From the NCBI GenBank assembly GCA_937981555.1, contig CALJOK010000049.1, forward strand, positions 95,432 through 159,431: a stretch of 64,000 nucleotides of DNA, read 5' to 3'. This DNA comes from an uncultured Saprospiraceae bacterium (GTDB taxonomy: Bacteria; Bacteroidota; Bacteroidia; Chitinophagales; Saprospiraceae). Shown here in pieces: positions 16,842 to 24,219 of the stretch. A program made the position numbers and the translations under genes. The first letter of the stretch is position 1; the number at the start of each line of letters is the position of its first letter. The notes beneath the pieces were generated by a model. That model was given only the letters and a program-made list of their open reading frames with translations. It was not told the origin of the DNA and searched no databases.

Positions 16842-17318
16842 TTAGGTTTTTGAAGGGGAATCTTTTTCAGAAAAATCAAAATTATCATCTAGGATATCAT
16901 TCTTATCTTCTTCTGAAACTGGTGGGTATTCATATTTTAGTGCTAAAGCCCAAATCAGAACAACCATGATTACTCCAAATGACATTGCATCCCAAATTCG
17001 AAAGTAGTTTTGAAAATCACTCACATTGAGTTTGACTAGATTATAAATACCAATTGAGAAAAGAATAGCTAGATAGGTGATGCCTGTTTTTTGCGTTCTT
17101 TCTTCTTCAAATTTTTTCAGAATTAAATGAGAAATAAATATCCATAAAAAGTAAAGCGGAAGTAATAATGTAAAGCCTACAAAAAATTGGATGGCCATAA
17201 CTATTGGAACATCGACCCATTGGTAGGCAGAAAAAAAAGCTAAGATTCCTCTGAAGATAGTAGAAATAATAATGGAATAATTCCAAACTTTAGAGGGGAA
17301 ATAAGTTGTTTTTTTCAA
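16842..17318 (-). CDS. LDDD-tail membrane protein, copy 5 (distal)
   Basis: A 158-aa protein with four predicted membrane helices and a cytosolic-looking acidic C-terminus ILDDNFDF followed by nine further residues (SEKDSPSKT). Near the N-terminus it has SKVW, matching the SLKVW-like motif of its neighbours, and helix 2 ends with an LP pair as in the others. It is the last gene of a five-gene run and lies 14 bases after copy 4. I do not recognise the family; function unknown. Confidence 0.75.
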   Translation of the reverse strand: MKKTTYFPSKVWNYSIIISTIFRGILAFFSAYQWVDVPIVMAIQFFVGFTLLLPLYFLWIFISHLILKKFEEERTQKTGITYLAILFSIGIYNLVKLNVSDFQNYFRIWDAMSFGVIMVVLIWALALKYEYPPVSEEDKNDILDDNFDFSEKDSPSKT

Positions 17319-17332
17319 ATTGTTTTTAATTT

Positions 17333-17782
17333 TTAAAAATCTAAATCTAAGTCTCCATCATCAATAAGATCATCATGACTTTCTTTTGTTTTATTGATGA
17401 TTTTTATTTTCCAAATTAACACAGACGAAACCAATAATAAACAAAAAATAAAGAAGACTGATTTTGTCTCAAAAGAAAGTAGCCATGATAAATTAAAAAG
17501 AATAAAACCAATGAATAAATTGATGACCAACTTGATGTGAGTTTTATTTTCTATGGTATCAAAAATAAATTTATTGAAAACTAGAAAAATGAAAAAGAAG
17601 GGAATAGAAATGATGAACAAATAAATCAATCCTAAGATTATACTAAAAGTATTAATAGGAATTTCTGAACCAAATGTTCTAATAATTTCTATAAAAAAAT
17701 ATAATATTGATCCTAAAAGTAAGGTCAGAAACCAAATTCTAAAACTAAATGAAAAAACATTGTCTTGTTTCTTTTTTCTCAT
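17333..17782 (-). CDS. LDDD-tail membrane protein, copy 4
   Basis: A 149-aa four-helix membrane protein. The N-terminus contains SFRIW (compare SLKVW), helix 2 contains a SIP motif followed by FNKFIF, and the protein ends exactly at the acidic motif DLIDDGDLDLDF. It starts two bases after the stop of copy 3. Sequence identity to the neighbours is low outside these motifs. Function unknown. Confidence 0.75.
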   Translation of the reverse strand: MRKKKQDNVFSFSFRIWFLTLLLGSILYFFIEIIRTFGSEIPINTFSIILGLIYLFIISIPFFFIFLVFNKFIFDTIENKTHIKLVINLFIGFILFNLSWLLSFETKSVFFIFCLLLVSSVLIWKIKIINKTKESHDDLIDDGDLDLDF

Positions 17783-17784
17783 GT

Positions 17785-18219
17785 TTAAAAATCTAAATCA
17801 TCATCTAGAATCTGATCATTGTAATATTTATCATTGTCTAACTTAAAAAAATAAATTCCAATAATCATTACTGACAAAAATGGGATGGTAAAAAAATGGT
17901 TCTTTTGGACATTCATCATTAATGTGAAAATAAAAAAATTAATTAACCAGATGGTAGTTGAAATAAATAGAGCAAGTTGAAATAATTCTTTTTTGTAATT
18001 TAAATTTTTATCGATTGCTGAATTTATTAAAATAGCATTACCAAATTTTACAAAAGCAAAAAGAGTTGGCAAAAGAAAAACAAGCCATTTAAAAATAAGT
18101 TTGATATTGTCTATTTGATTTGAATTATCTGGTACACAGCATTTGAAAATGATAGATGAGATATATGCCAATGCCCAAATTTTAGATAGGAAAATTGTAT
18201 TTGGTTTCATGCTTTTCAT
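17785..18219 (-). CDS. LDDD-tail membrane protein, copy 3
   Basis: A 144-aa protein with about four hydrophobic helices, an N-terminal LSKIW motif, an LLP pair in helix 2 and the C-terminus ILDDDLDF, which is the very end of the protein. Its start codon overlaps the stop of copy 2 by four bases (18216-18219), a typical translational coupling. A CC pair occurs at residues 27-28. Function unknown. Confidence 0.75.
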   Translation of the reverse strand: MKSMKPNTIFLSKIWALAYISSIIFKCCVPDNSNQIDNIKLIFKWLVFLLPTLFAFVKFGNAILINSAIDKNLNYKKELFQLALFISTTIWLINFFIFTLMMNVQKNHFFTIPFLSVMIIGIYFFKLDNDKYYNDQILDDDLDF

Positions 18220-18683
18220 TTTTCGAAATCAAAATCATCATCTAAAATCATCAAATCTGTAGCTTCTTTATAATAAAATTTAGGCCTATTTATTTTAATA
18301 AAAAAGATGAATAGACCTAAACAGATATAGTAATATTTAAAATTAAAAAGCACTTCTATATCAAAACCAAAAAAAGGATAAGCTAAAACAGAAACATTGA
18401 TAGTAAATAAAACTACGCTTAAACCTAAAATAATGAATCGCAGTAGAAGAATTGGAGTATCAGTTTTAAAAAGATTTTTGGTGAACAAAAGAATGCCATA
18501 AAATGTAGGTAAGGTCAAAATGAAAAATAAAACAAATATGACTACGGCGGAAACCATATTATTAAAACTAAAATCAGAATCAATATTGAAAAATGTTGAA
18601 ATCAAAAAATGCAAAACAGGGGCTGAAAGAAAAGTCAGGCCAAATACTTTTAAAGAATAATCGAAGTGGTTATTATTTTCCAT
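18216..18683 (-). CDS. LDDD-tail membrane protein, copy 2
   Basis: A 155-aa four-helix membrane protein with N-terminal YSLKVF, a TLP motif in helix 2 followed by LLFTKNLF, and the C-terminal motif MILDDDFDF plus Glu-Lys. It follows copy 1 by two bases and overlaps copy 3 by four, so all are almost certainly cotranscribed. Function unknown. Confidence 0.75.
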   Translation of the reverse strand: MENNNHFDYSLKVFGLTFLSAPVLHFLISTFFNIDSDFSFNNMVSAVVIFVLFFILTLPTFYGILLFTKNLFKTDTPILLLRFIILGLSVVLFTINVSVLAYPFFGFDIEVLFNFKYYYICLGLFIFFIKINRPKFYYKEATDLMILDDDFDFEK

Positions 18684-18685
18684 CT

Positions 18686-19147
18686 TTATTTATTAAAATC
18701 TAAATCGTCATCTAAAATATCAATTCTTGATTTTGGAAGGTTTATTATTTTTTCTTTTTCAATGGTAAAAAGCCAAATACTAATAGTGAAAACTAAAATA
18801 TAGGGTATAATAATATTTGATAGTAAATCATTATAATAATTTAGTGAAGTAAAAATCATCATTATGGGAAGGGTTCCTAAAATAAGACCTAATAAATTTA
18901 TTATGAATTTTGAAATGAAAATGTTTTGACTCAATCGGATAATAAATTTATTAAGCCAAACAAAAATAAGACAAGAAGGGGAAGCCACCCCAGCAAAAAA
19001 AAGAATGCTAACTAGAATATATCCAATTATATCACCTTTCGAATGCAACGTATAATTTTGGTTATGAAAATTATATGAATATAATAAAGGGCTAAGTATT
19101 GAGGTAGTTAACCAAACTTTTAAACTATAAGATTGGGAGTTATTCAT
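18686..19147 (-). CDS. LDDD-tail membrane protein, copy 1 (proximal)
   Basis: A 153-aa four-helix membrane protein with N-terminal YSLKVW, an ASP motif in helix 2 followed by WLNKFII, and the C-terminal DILDDDLDF plus Asn-Lys. The start is set at the ATG ending at 19147; the longest frame (to 19234) would begin inside the preceding gene and read through its terminator hairpin. It heads a tightly packed five-gene unit. Function unknown. Confidence 0.75.
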   Translation of the reverse strand: MNNSQSYSLKVWLTTSILSPLLYSYNFHNQNYTLHSKGDIIGYILVSILFFAGVASPSCLIFVWLNKFIIRLSQNIFISKFIINLLGLILGTLPIMMIFTSLNYYNDLLSNIIIPYILVFTISIWLFTIEKEKIINLPKSRIDILDDDLDFNK

Positions 19148-19169
19148 TTTAAGCTTTTTTGTAAATATA

Positions 19170-19203
19170 AAAAAGCCTTCCCGATATATCGAAAAGGCTT
19201 TCT
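19170..19203 (-). terminator. terminator of the START-like gene
   Basis: An 8-bp stem (19172-19179 with 19194-19201) encloses the palindrome CGATATATCG; on the minus strand a T-run follows. It separates the START-like gene from the five membrane-protein genes, so the latter need their own promoter or read-through. Confidence 0.7.
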
Positions 19204-19226
19204 TATTAAACTTTATTGAGATAAAA

Positions 19227-19604
19227 CTATCCACCAGTTTCTTGGCGAAGTACTTTCATTTGACTTTCCCAAAGTTGCTTTTGGTCGTCCAATTCGTCAG
19301 CATCACAATAATCTGTGAGTTCTAAAATGGTCTCACCAGTAACTGGGGATCGGCTCATTCGGAATTCAAAGTATTCACCATCTTCGCCATCTTCCCATTC
19401 GAAACGAACCCGTTCGTCTTCGATGTCATCAATCAGGGTAGCGTTTTCAGCTGCTCCGCTCCAAACAAATTCATATTCCTCACCAGTAATATCTACTTCA
19501 TCGCAAAACCAGCGAATCAAGCAAGATGGAGTTGTCAAAAATTTATATAAAATGGTCGGGGATGCCCGAAAAATAAATTCTAAATCAAAAGATACTCTTT
19601 CCAT
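19227..19604 (-). CDS. START/AHSA1-like domain protein
   Basis: A 125-aa acidic cytosolic protein of the SRPBCC (START-like) superfamily, seen in the pattern FiFrASPtiLYkFLTTPscLirWFcDeVdi at the N-terminus and the helix DDQKQLWESQMKVLRQ at the C-terminus. These proteins form a helix-grip fold around a hydrophobic cavity. This small version is conserved and usually solitary in Bacteroidota; its ligand is unknown. It is transcribed away from rpoD. Confidence 0.88.
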   Translation of the reverse strand: MERVSFDLEFIFRASPTILYKFLTTPSCLIRWFCDEVDITGEEYEFVWSGAAENATLIDDIEDERVRFEWEDGEDGEYFEFRMSRSPVTGETILELTDYCDADELDDQKQLWESQMKVLRQETGG

Positions 19605-19878
19605 ATTGAAGAGATGTGTTTATAAGAAGTAAAAAAACTAATACCAGTATTTACGAATAGTAGCGATAAATGTAAAAAAAATAAAATATTAACTATTCGT
19701 CAAGCGCAATAAATAATAAAAAAATGGTTTTTCCAAATAAAAATTAAACTTTCCAATAAAGGATATTTATAGAAAAGTTTTAGTGAAAAGAAAGTAAGCT
19801 AACCAAAATATATATTTCCAATGTTTAATATAAAAAATAAAATTTTCAAATTGGTTTATTATAAAAAATAATAAAGTG

Positions 19879-19909
19879 TTGTTTAATAAAAGTAAGGTAT
19901 GTACATTTG
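19879..19909 (+). promoter_or_regulatory. rpoD upstream promoter P1
   Basis: TTG (19879-19881), 20 bases, then TACATTTG (19902-19909), an exact TAnnTTTG -7 box. The start point would be near 19916, about 340 bases before the rpoD start codon. Confidence 0.65.
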
Positions 19910-19915
19910 CCGCCG

Positions 19916-20005
19916 ATTTGAAAGAAGAGTTACGGATTTAATTGGGAATAGATTCAATTACATACATTTTAATTTCATGACCCCTTGACAATCAAGGGTT
20001 TTTGG
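19916..20005 (+). ncRNA. candidate small RNA or attenuated leader upstream of rpoD
   Basis: Between P1 and a hairpin plus T-run there is room for a transcript of about 90 nt. It contains an internal hairpin (TAATTG pairing with CAATTA around 19937-19959) and ends in a stem CCCTTGA/TCAAGGG followed by TTTTT (about 19982-20003). It has no credible reading frame. It could be an independent small RNA or an attenuator for P1 transcripts entering rpoD. No known RNA family is recognised. Confidence 0.35.
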
Positions 20006-20015
20006 CTTATTTTTG
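19985..20015 (+). promoter_or_regulatory. rpoD promoter P2
   Basis: TTG (19985-19987), 20 bases, then TATTTTTG (20008-20015), again an exact TAnnTTTG box with the same spacing as P1. The -33 element lies inside the stem of the hairpin that ends the P1 transcript, so the two signals overlap physically. Confidence 0.6.
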
Positions 20016-20252
20016 TAGCGTAATTAAAACACAACCAAATTCCTCCAAATTTTAATAATGAAAGGTTACGAAATAAAGTTACAAACACATCTCACTTTCT
20101 GCACCATCATTTTATCTTTAGAGAGAATATCTTATTTTTTCCCATATACATATCTAGCGATCTTTCCCAGGAAATCGACTTTTATTTAGCAAGCACCTTA
20201 GAATCTATTTTCTAGGGTATCACTTTTGTAAACCAAACCATAATTTACTTGC

Positions 20253-21122
20253 ATGAGACAACTTAAGATTACCAAGTCAATCACTAACAGAGAAAGTCAA
20301 TCATTGGAAAAATACCTCCAAGAAATTGGAAAGGTGGATTTATTGACTCCAGAAGAGGAAGTGGATTTAGCTCAGCGAATTAAGCAAGGCGATCAACAAG
20401 CTCTAGAGAAATTGACTAAAGCGAACCTCCGTTTCGTTGTTTCGGTTGCTAAGCAATATCAAAATCAAGGTCTTTCATTATCAGATTTGATTAATGAAGG
20501 AAACTTAGGTTTGATTAAAGCAGCACAGCGTTTTGATGAAACGCGTGGTTTCAAATTTATCTCTTACGCCGTTTGGTGGATTAGACAATCTATCCTTCAG
20601 GCTTTGGCAGAACAATCCCGTATCGTACGGCTTCCCCTCAACAAAGTAGGATCTTTAAATAAGATCAATAAGGCTTTCTCGGAGTTGGAACAAGAATTCG
20701 AACGCGAACCTTCTGCAGATGAATTAGCAGAACTTTTAGAAATCCCAACTGAAGAAGTAAGAACAACTCTAGGCGTAGCCGCTCGACATGTGAGTATGGA
20801 TGCCCCTTTTGTAGAAGGTGAAGATAACTCTTTGCTTGATGTTCTTGAAAATGGTGGAACTCCAGGTACAGATGCAAATTTGGCATACAAAGAATCTCTT
20901 CGTAGTGAAATTGAACGCTCATTAAGTACGCTTACTGATCGTCAACGTGATGTCATCAAATTGTATTTTGGAATTGGTGTTGAACATCCAATGTCTCTAG
21001 AAGATATTGGTGAAAGATTTGGATTGACTCGTGAAAGAGTACGACAAATTAAAGACAAAGCCATTAACAAATTAAGAAATACCTCAAGAAGTAAATTGTT
21101 GAAAAACTATTTAGGTGCTTAA
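20253..21122 (+). CDS. rpoD: primary RNA polymerase sigma factor (RpoD/SigA type)
   Basis: A 289-aa housekeeping sigma factor in the short form typical of Bacteroidota, without region 1.1. Region 1.2 (about 16-48, [20 protein letters not shown]), region 2 (about 55-125, including [28 protein letters not shown]), region 3 (about 135-210) and region 4 (about 223-285, [19 protein letters not shown] helix-turn-helix) are all present. It recognises the TTTG/TAnnTTTG promoters seen through the window. The long leader carries two promoters. A terminator follows. Confidence 0.97.
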   Translation: MRQLKITKSITNRESQSLEKYLQEIGKVDLLTPEEEVDLAQRIKQGDQQALEKLTKANLRFVVSVAKQYQNQGLSLSDLINEGNLGLIKAAQRFDETRGFKFISYAVWWIRQSILQALAEQSRIVRLPLNKVGSLNKINKAFSELEQEFEREPSADELAELLEIPTEEVRTTLGVAARHVSMDAPFVEGEDNSLLDVLENGGTPGTDANLAYKESLRSEIERSLSTLTDRQRDVIKLYFGIGVEHPMSLEDIGERFGLTRERVRQIKDKAINKLRNTSRSKLLKNYLGA

Positions 21123-21161
21123 CACATCTACTTCTTAAAAAATATTATTGACGCAAATTGG

Positions 21162-21194
21162 AAAAGCATCTCAAATTTATTTGAGGTGCTTTTT
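21162..21194 (+). terminator. terminator after rpoD
   Basis: A stem of about 14 bp with one mismatch (AAAAGCATCTCAAAT pairing with the downstream arm), followed by a run of ten T. Confidence 0.85.
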
Positions 21195-21236
21195 TTTTTG
21201 GAAAAACAAACGCACCTCATTTTCCGTAAAACAGAA

Positions 21237-21268
21237 AGTTAACCATTCGCCATTTATAGTTAACCATT
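21237..21268 (+). repeat. copy of the dispersed TTAACCATTC repeat
   Basis: 32 bases that align with 13684-13713 at most positions and with the reverse complement of 54889-54920. It begins and ends with AGTTAACCATT, so it is itself a partial direct repeat. Confidence 0.6.
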
Positions 21269-21277
21269 AAAAAACTG

Positions 21278-21285
21278 TACTTTTG
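21278..21285 (+). promoter_or_regulatory. gapA promoter -7 box
   Basis: TACTTTTG, an exact TAnnTTTG match, 51 bases before the GAPDH start codon. The -33 element is not clear. Confidence 0.5.
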
Positions 21286-21336
21286 CGGCGAAATTTGACC
21301 ATTTATTTTATCTAACCATTTAACTAAATATTTGAC

Positions 21337-22812
21337 ATGAGCGACAAAAACACCATGTTGCGAAGCAATGCCGATACTTCTCTTCGAGATTGGCACAAAA
21401 AAGAAAAAACTGCTTTGGAATTACTCCAGATTGTTGGAGATCTTCGATTTGATCGATCTATTGAATTAATCCTTTTTCGAAGAGACATTTATGATGCACG
21501 TCCAAGTGAAGTATTAAACATTCATACTTTTGGTTCTAATTATTCTGACAAAGAAGTTCCAGTCGAAATCACTTCAGAAATAGCAAAGGCAATTTCAGCT
21601 AATGAAAATATGCCAGCTGCTCGTATTGATATTGGAACACTTGCCTCTGAATGGTTGGAAGAAAAAGACTCTTTCAAAAGTATTGATGATTTTGTAGAAA
21701 ACAAACTAAGTAGTTTTATCAATTCTACCAACGGAAATTTGAAGCCAAAAGATATCGTGTTGTATGGTTTTGGAAGAATTGGAAGATTAGTAACTCGCAG
21801 AATTGTAACGACAACAGGTCGTGGAGAACAATTGAGATTAAAGGCAATTGTACTACGTCCAAAAATGAAGGATCAATTTGAGGAAACTAAAAAACGTGCC
21901 TCACTTTTGGAAACAGATAGTGTGCATGGGATGTTTAAAGGAACGATTGAAGTGTCAGAAGATGGTTCAGAAATGATCATTAATGGGAATCGAATTCAAA
22001 TGATTTACGCAGGAAGTCCTGAAGATATTGATTACACTCAATTTGGAATTAATGATGGATTAGTGATTGATAATACTGGAGTTTTTAGAAATAAAAAAGA
22101 ACTGAGCAGACACTTGCGCCCAGGGATTTCTCAAGTAATGTTGACTGCACCGGGAGATGATATTTCCAATGTAGTTTATGGAGTAAATCACGAAGAATTA
22201 GATTTAGAAAATGAAAAAGTATTGAGTGCAGCCTCCTGTACTACTAATGCGATTGTTCCAATCATCAAAGTTATTGATACCAAATTAGGAATCGAAAAAG
22301 GACATATTGAAACAGTCCACTCTTATACGAGTGATCAAAATTTACTAGATAATTTTCATAAAAAACCAAGACGTGGAAGAGGTGCAGCAACTAATATGGT
22401 GTTGACTTCAACTGGTGCTGCGAAAGCGGTAACTAAAGTTTTTCCTCACATGAAAGGGAAATTAACTGGAAACGCAGTTCGTGTTCCAACTCCAAATGTT
22501 TCTCTTGTGATTTTGAATTTAACTTTAAATACTCCAACTGATGTTACTTCTGTCAATGCAATGTTAAAAGATGCTGCGTTAAATGGAAAATTAGTGGAAC
22601 AAATTCAATACTCTACTTCTACTGAATTTGTATCAAGTCATGCAGTTGGATTATTTGCAACTTGTGTTTTTGATGCTCCATCGACCATCGTATCTGAGGA
22701 TGGAAAAACGGTAACTTTGTACGCATGGTATGATAATGAATTTGGATACAGTTGTCAAGTTGTTCGTTTAGCGAAGCATGTAGCCAAAGTTAGAAGAGCA
22801 GTTTATTACTAG
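21337..22812 (+). CDS. gapA: glyceraldehyde-3-phosphate dehydrogenase, long Bacteroidota type
   Basis: A 491-aa NAD(P)-dependent glycolytic dehydrogenase converting glyceraldehyde-3-phosphate to 1,3-bisphosphoglycerate. The catalytic core begins only at about residue 138, where GFGRIGR (144-150) forms the nucleotide-binding loop; catalytic Cys301 lies in SAASCTTNAIVP and the C-terminal WYDNEFGYSCQV is conserved. The first 135 residues are an extra helical domain that is regular in this GAPDH class. A terminator hairpin follows the stop. Confidence 0.95.
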   Translation: MSDKNTMLRSNADTSLRDWHKKEKTALELLQIVGDLRFDRSIELILFRRDIYDARPSEVLNIHTFGSNYSDKEVPVEITSEIAKAISANENMPAARIDIGTLASEWLEEKDSFKSIDDFVENKLSSFINSTNGNLKPKDIVLYGFGRIGRLVTRRIVTTTGRGEQLRLKAIVLRPKMKDQFEETKKRASLLETDSVHGMFKGTIEVSEDGSEMIINGNRIQMIYAGSPEDIDYTQFGINDGLVIDNTGVFRNKKELSRHLRPGISQVMLTAPGDDISNVVYGVNHEELDLENEKVLSAASCTTNAIVPIIKVIDTKLGIEKGHIETVHSYTSDQNLLDNFHKKPRRGRGAATNMVLTSTGAAKAVTKVFPHMKGKLTGNAVRVPTPNVSLVILNLTLNTPTDVTSVNAMLKDAALNGKLVEQIQYSTSTEFVSSHAVGLFATCVFDAPSTIVSEDGKTVTLYAWYDNEFGYSCQVVRLAKHVAKVRRAVYY

Positions 22813-22851
22813 AAACCTTCGACTTATGTCGATTGACAAAAAGATATAATG

Positions 22852-22883
22852 AAGGAGTTATCAGATTAAATTGATAACTCCTT
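22852..22883 (+). terminator. terminator after gapA
   Basis: A 12-bp stem (22852-22863 with 22872-22883) and 8-base loop, then a T-rich run. It almost abuts the promoter of the next gene. Confidence 0.85.
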
Positions 22884-22902
22884 TTCTTTTTAGAAAGTCT
22901 AT

Positions 22903-22910
22903 TATATTTG
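22903..22910 (+). promoter_or_regulatory. -7 box of the DUF1415 gene, implying a nearly leaderless mRNA
   Basis: TATATTTG, an exact TAnnTTTG box, ends only 8 bases before the ATG at 22919. With a start point about 6-7 bases after the box, the mRNA would begin at or just before the start codon. Confidence 0.55.
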
Positions 22911-22918
22911 CAGAAAAA

Positions 22919-23449
22919 ATGGATTTTATTGAAAATACAAAATCATGGATTCAGACCTTTGTAATCGGCTTAAATATTTGCCCGTTTGCTGGGCATCCAT
23001 TTCGAGAGGATAAAATTCGGTATCGTTTGGAAGAGTCAGAAAGTGTGGAAAAATTAGTTGAAACTTTGATGGAGGAGTTGAACTTTTTGCAAAAAAATGA
23101 AAATATTAATATCGAAACTTCTATTTTAATTCATCCAAATACTTTGACAGATTTTTTAGATTATAATGATTTCTTATCGATTGCAGATGCAGTTTTAGAG
23201 GACATGGATTTAGAAGGAGAAATTCAAATTGCCTCTTTTCATCCAGATTATCAATTTGCAGGTGAGAAAAAAAATGCACCCTCAAATTATGTAACTCGTT
23301 CTCCATTTCCGATGCTTCATTTATTACGGGAAAGTAGTGTTACAAAAGCAACTGAGATTCATCCCAACACAGAACAAATTCCATTAGACAATATTCAAAA
23401 ACTCAACGAATTAGGTTTAGAAAAAATAAAGAGAATGGGCAAAACTTAA
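22919..23449 (+). CDS. DUF1415 family protein
   Basis: A 176-aa cytosolic protein of the DUF1415 family. Recognised by WIQTFVIGLNICPFA near the N-terminus and TSILIHPNTLTDFLDYNDFL and IASFHPDYQFAG in the middle. The ATG at 22919 is chosen over an in-frame TTG at 22871, because the family starts about there and the promoter box lies between the two. Conserved Cys, His and Asp suggest an enzyme, but the function is not established. Confidence 0.88.
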   Translation: MDFIENTKSWIQTFVIGLNICPFAGHPFREDKIRYRLEESESVEKLVETLMEELNFLQKNENINIETSILIHPNTLTDFLDYNDFLSIADAVLEDMDLEGEIQIASFHPDYQFAGEKKNAPSNYVTRSPFPMLHLLRESSVTKATEIHPNTEQIPLDNIQKLNELGLEKIKRMGKT

Positions 23450-23493
23450 TTCTCAAAATACTGTTTAACTACTTAATATAAATAAATTTTATA

Positions 23494-23892
23494 ATGAAAA
23501 TTACTTTAGAAACAACAGATTCACTTCAAAACTATGTTGCCAAAAATGAAGCAGGTCATTCTGTTCAATTGAGTGGAGATGGAACAGCAACTGGACCAAT
23601 GGAAGCGGTATTAATGGCAGTAGCAGGATGTAGCACTATAGACATTGTGATGATTTTGGAAAAAATGAGACAGGAGGTAAAAGATATCAAAGTAGAAGTA
23701 GAAGGAACTCGTAGGGAAGAAATTCCAAGAGTGTACACTAAGATCAATTTACACTATAAAATATATGGAAAAGTAAAATCGAAAAAAGCGGAACAAGCCG
23801 TTGCCTCTTCTTTAGAAACTTATTGTTCCGTTGCAAAGATGATAGAAAAAGAAGTAGAAATAACGGGTACTTTTGAAATAATTGAAGGTTAA
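23494..23892 (+). CDS. OsmC/Ohr family peroxidase-like protein
   Basis: A 132-aa OsmC-family protein. The pattern GPMEAVLMAVAGCSTIDIVMILEK (Cys51 in the helix) and a second Cys in SLETYCSVAKMIEK (Cys113) are the two conserved cysteines of the fold, which in OsmC/Ohr reduce organic hydroperoxides. The short YhfA-like type is likely. It lies 44 bases after the DUF1415 gene on the same strand and may share its transcript. Confidence 0.92.
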   Translation: MKITLETTDSLQNYVAKNEAGHSVQLSGDGTATGPMEAVLMAVAGCSTIDIVMILEKMRQEVKDIKVEVEGTRREEIPRVYTKINLHYKIYGKVKSKKAEQAVASSLETYCSVAKMIEKEVEITGTFEIIEG

Positions 23893-24219
23893 TTATTTTT
23901 ACTAGAAGAGTGAAAAACGATTGATAGATAAAAGAAGATGATTCATATAAAAATTTCAGCAATTCACTCTGAAAAAAGGAATAGAAAAGAAAGAAAAAGT
24001 GACCTTTGTGGAAAGTTTTGGTTGAAATAAAAATTTCGATTTTAATTAGTTCGAGAGCAGACAAATAATAGTAGTTTTTAGTATAATATTTGCATTATGA
24101 AAGACTATTGTTGTTTTAATTTCGTTTACTTAACGTATTTTTGACCCTAGTAAAATTAAAAACCAAATCTCATATATTTTCGCTCGCAACATTTATCTAA
24201 TATTTTGAACATCTATCCA
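23893..24219. other. intergenic region with no recognisable gene
   Basis: 327 AT-rich bases. An inverted AGAGTGAA/TTCACTCT pair is visible at about 23908-23971, too distant to be a terminator by itself. An AT-rich, TATAATATTTG-containing stretch near 24079-24093 may be part of a promoter for the DUF5686 gene. Nothing else is supported. Confidence 0.5.

Noticed and set aside
16842..19147. Resemblance of the DDDLDF tail to the SSB C-terminal tip (DDDIPF)
   Set aside because: Three of the five proteins have extra residues after the motif and all are membrane proteins, whereas the SSB tip needs a free C-terminal Phe. Treated as chance similarity, though it illustrates a possible peptide-docking role.
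18686..19234. Longer version of membrane protein copy 1 starting at 19234
   Set aside because: It would overlap the preceding START-like gene and translate its terminator hairpin; the ATG at 19147 gives the N-terminus shared by the other copies.
23744..24064. 106-codon minus-strand frame overlapping the OsmC gene end
   Set aside because: Mostly Phe/Leu/Ser from AT-rich sequence and overlaps a conserved gene; not supported.
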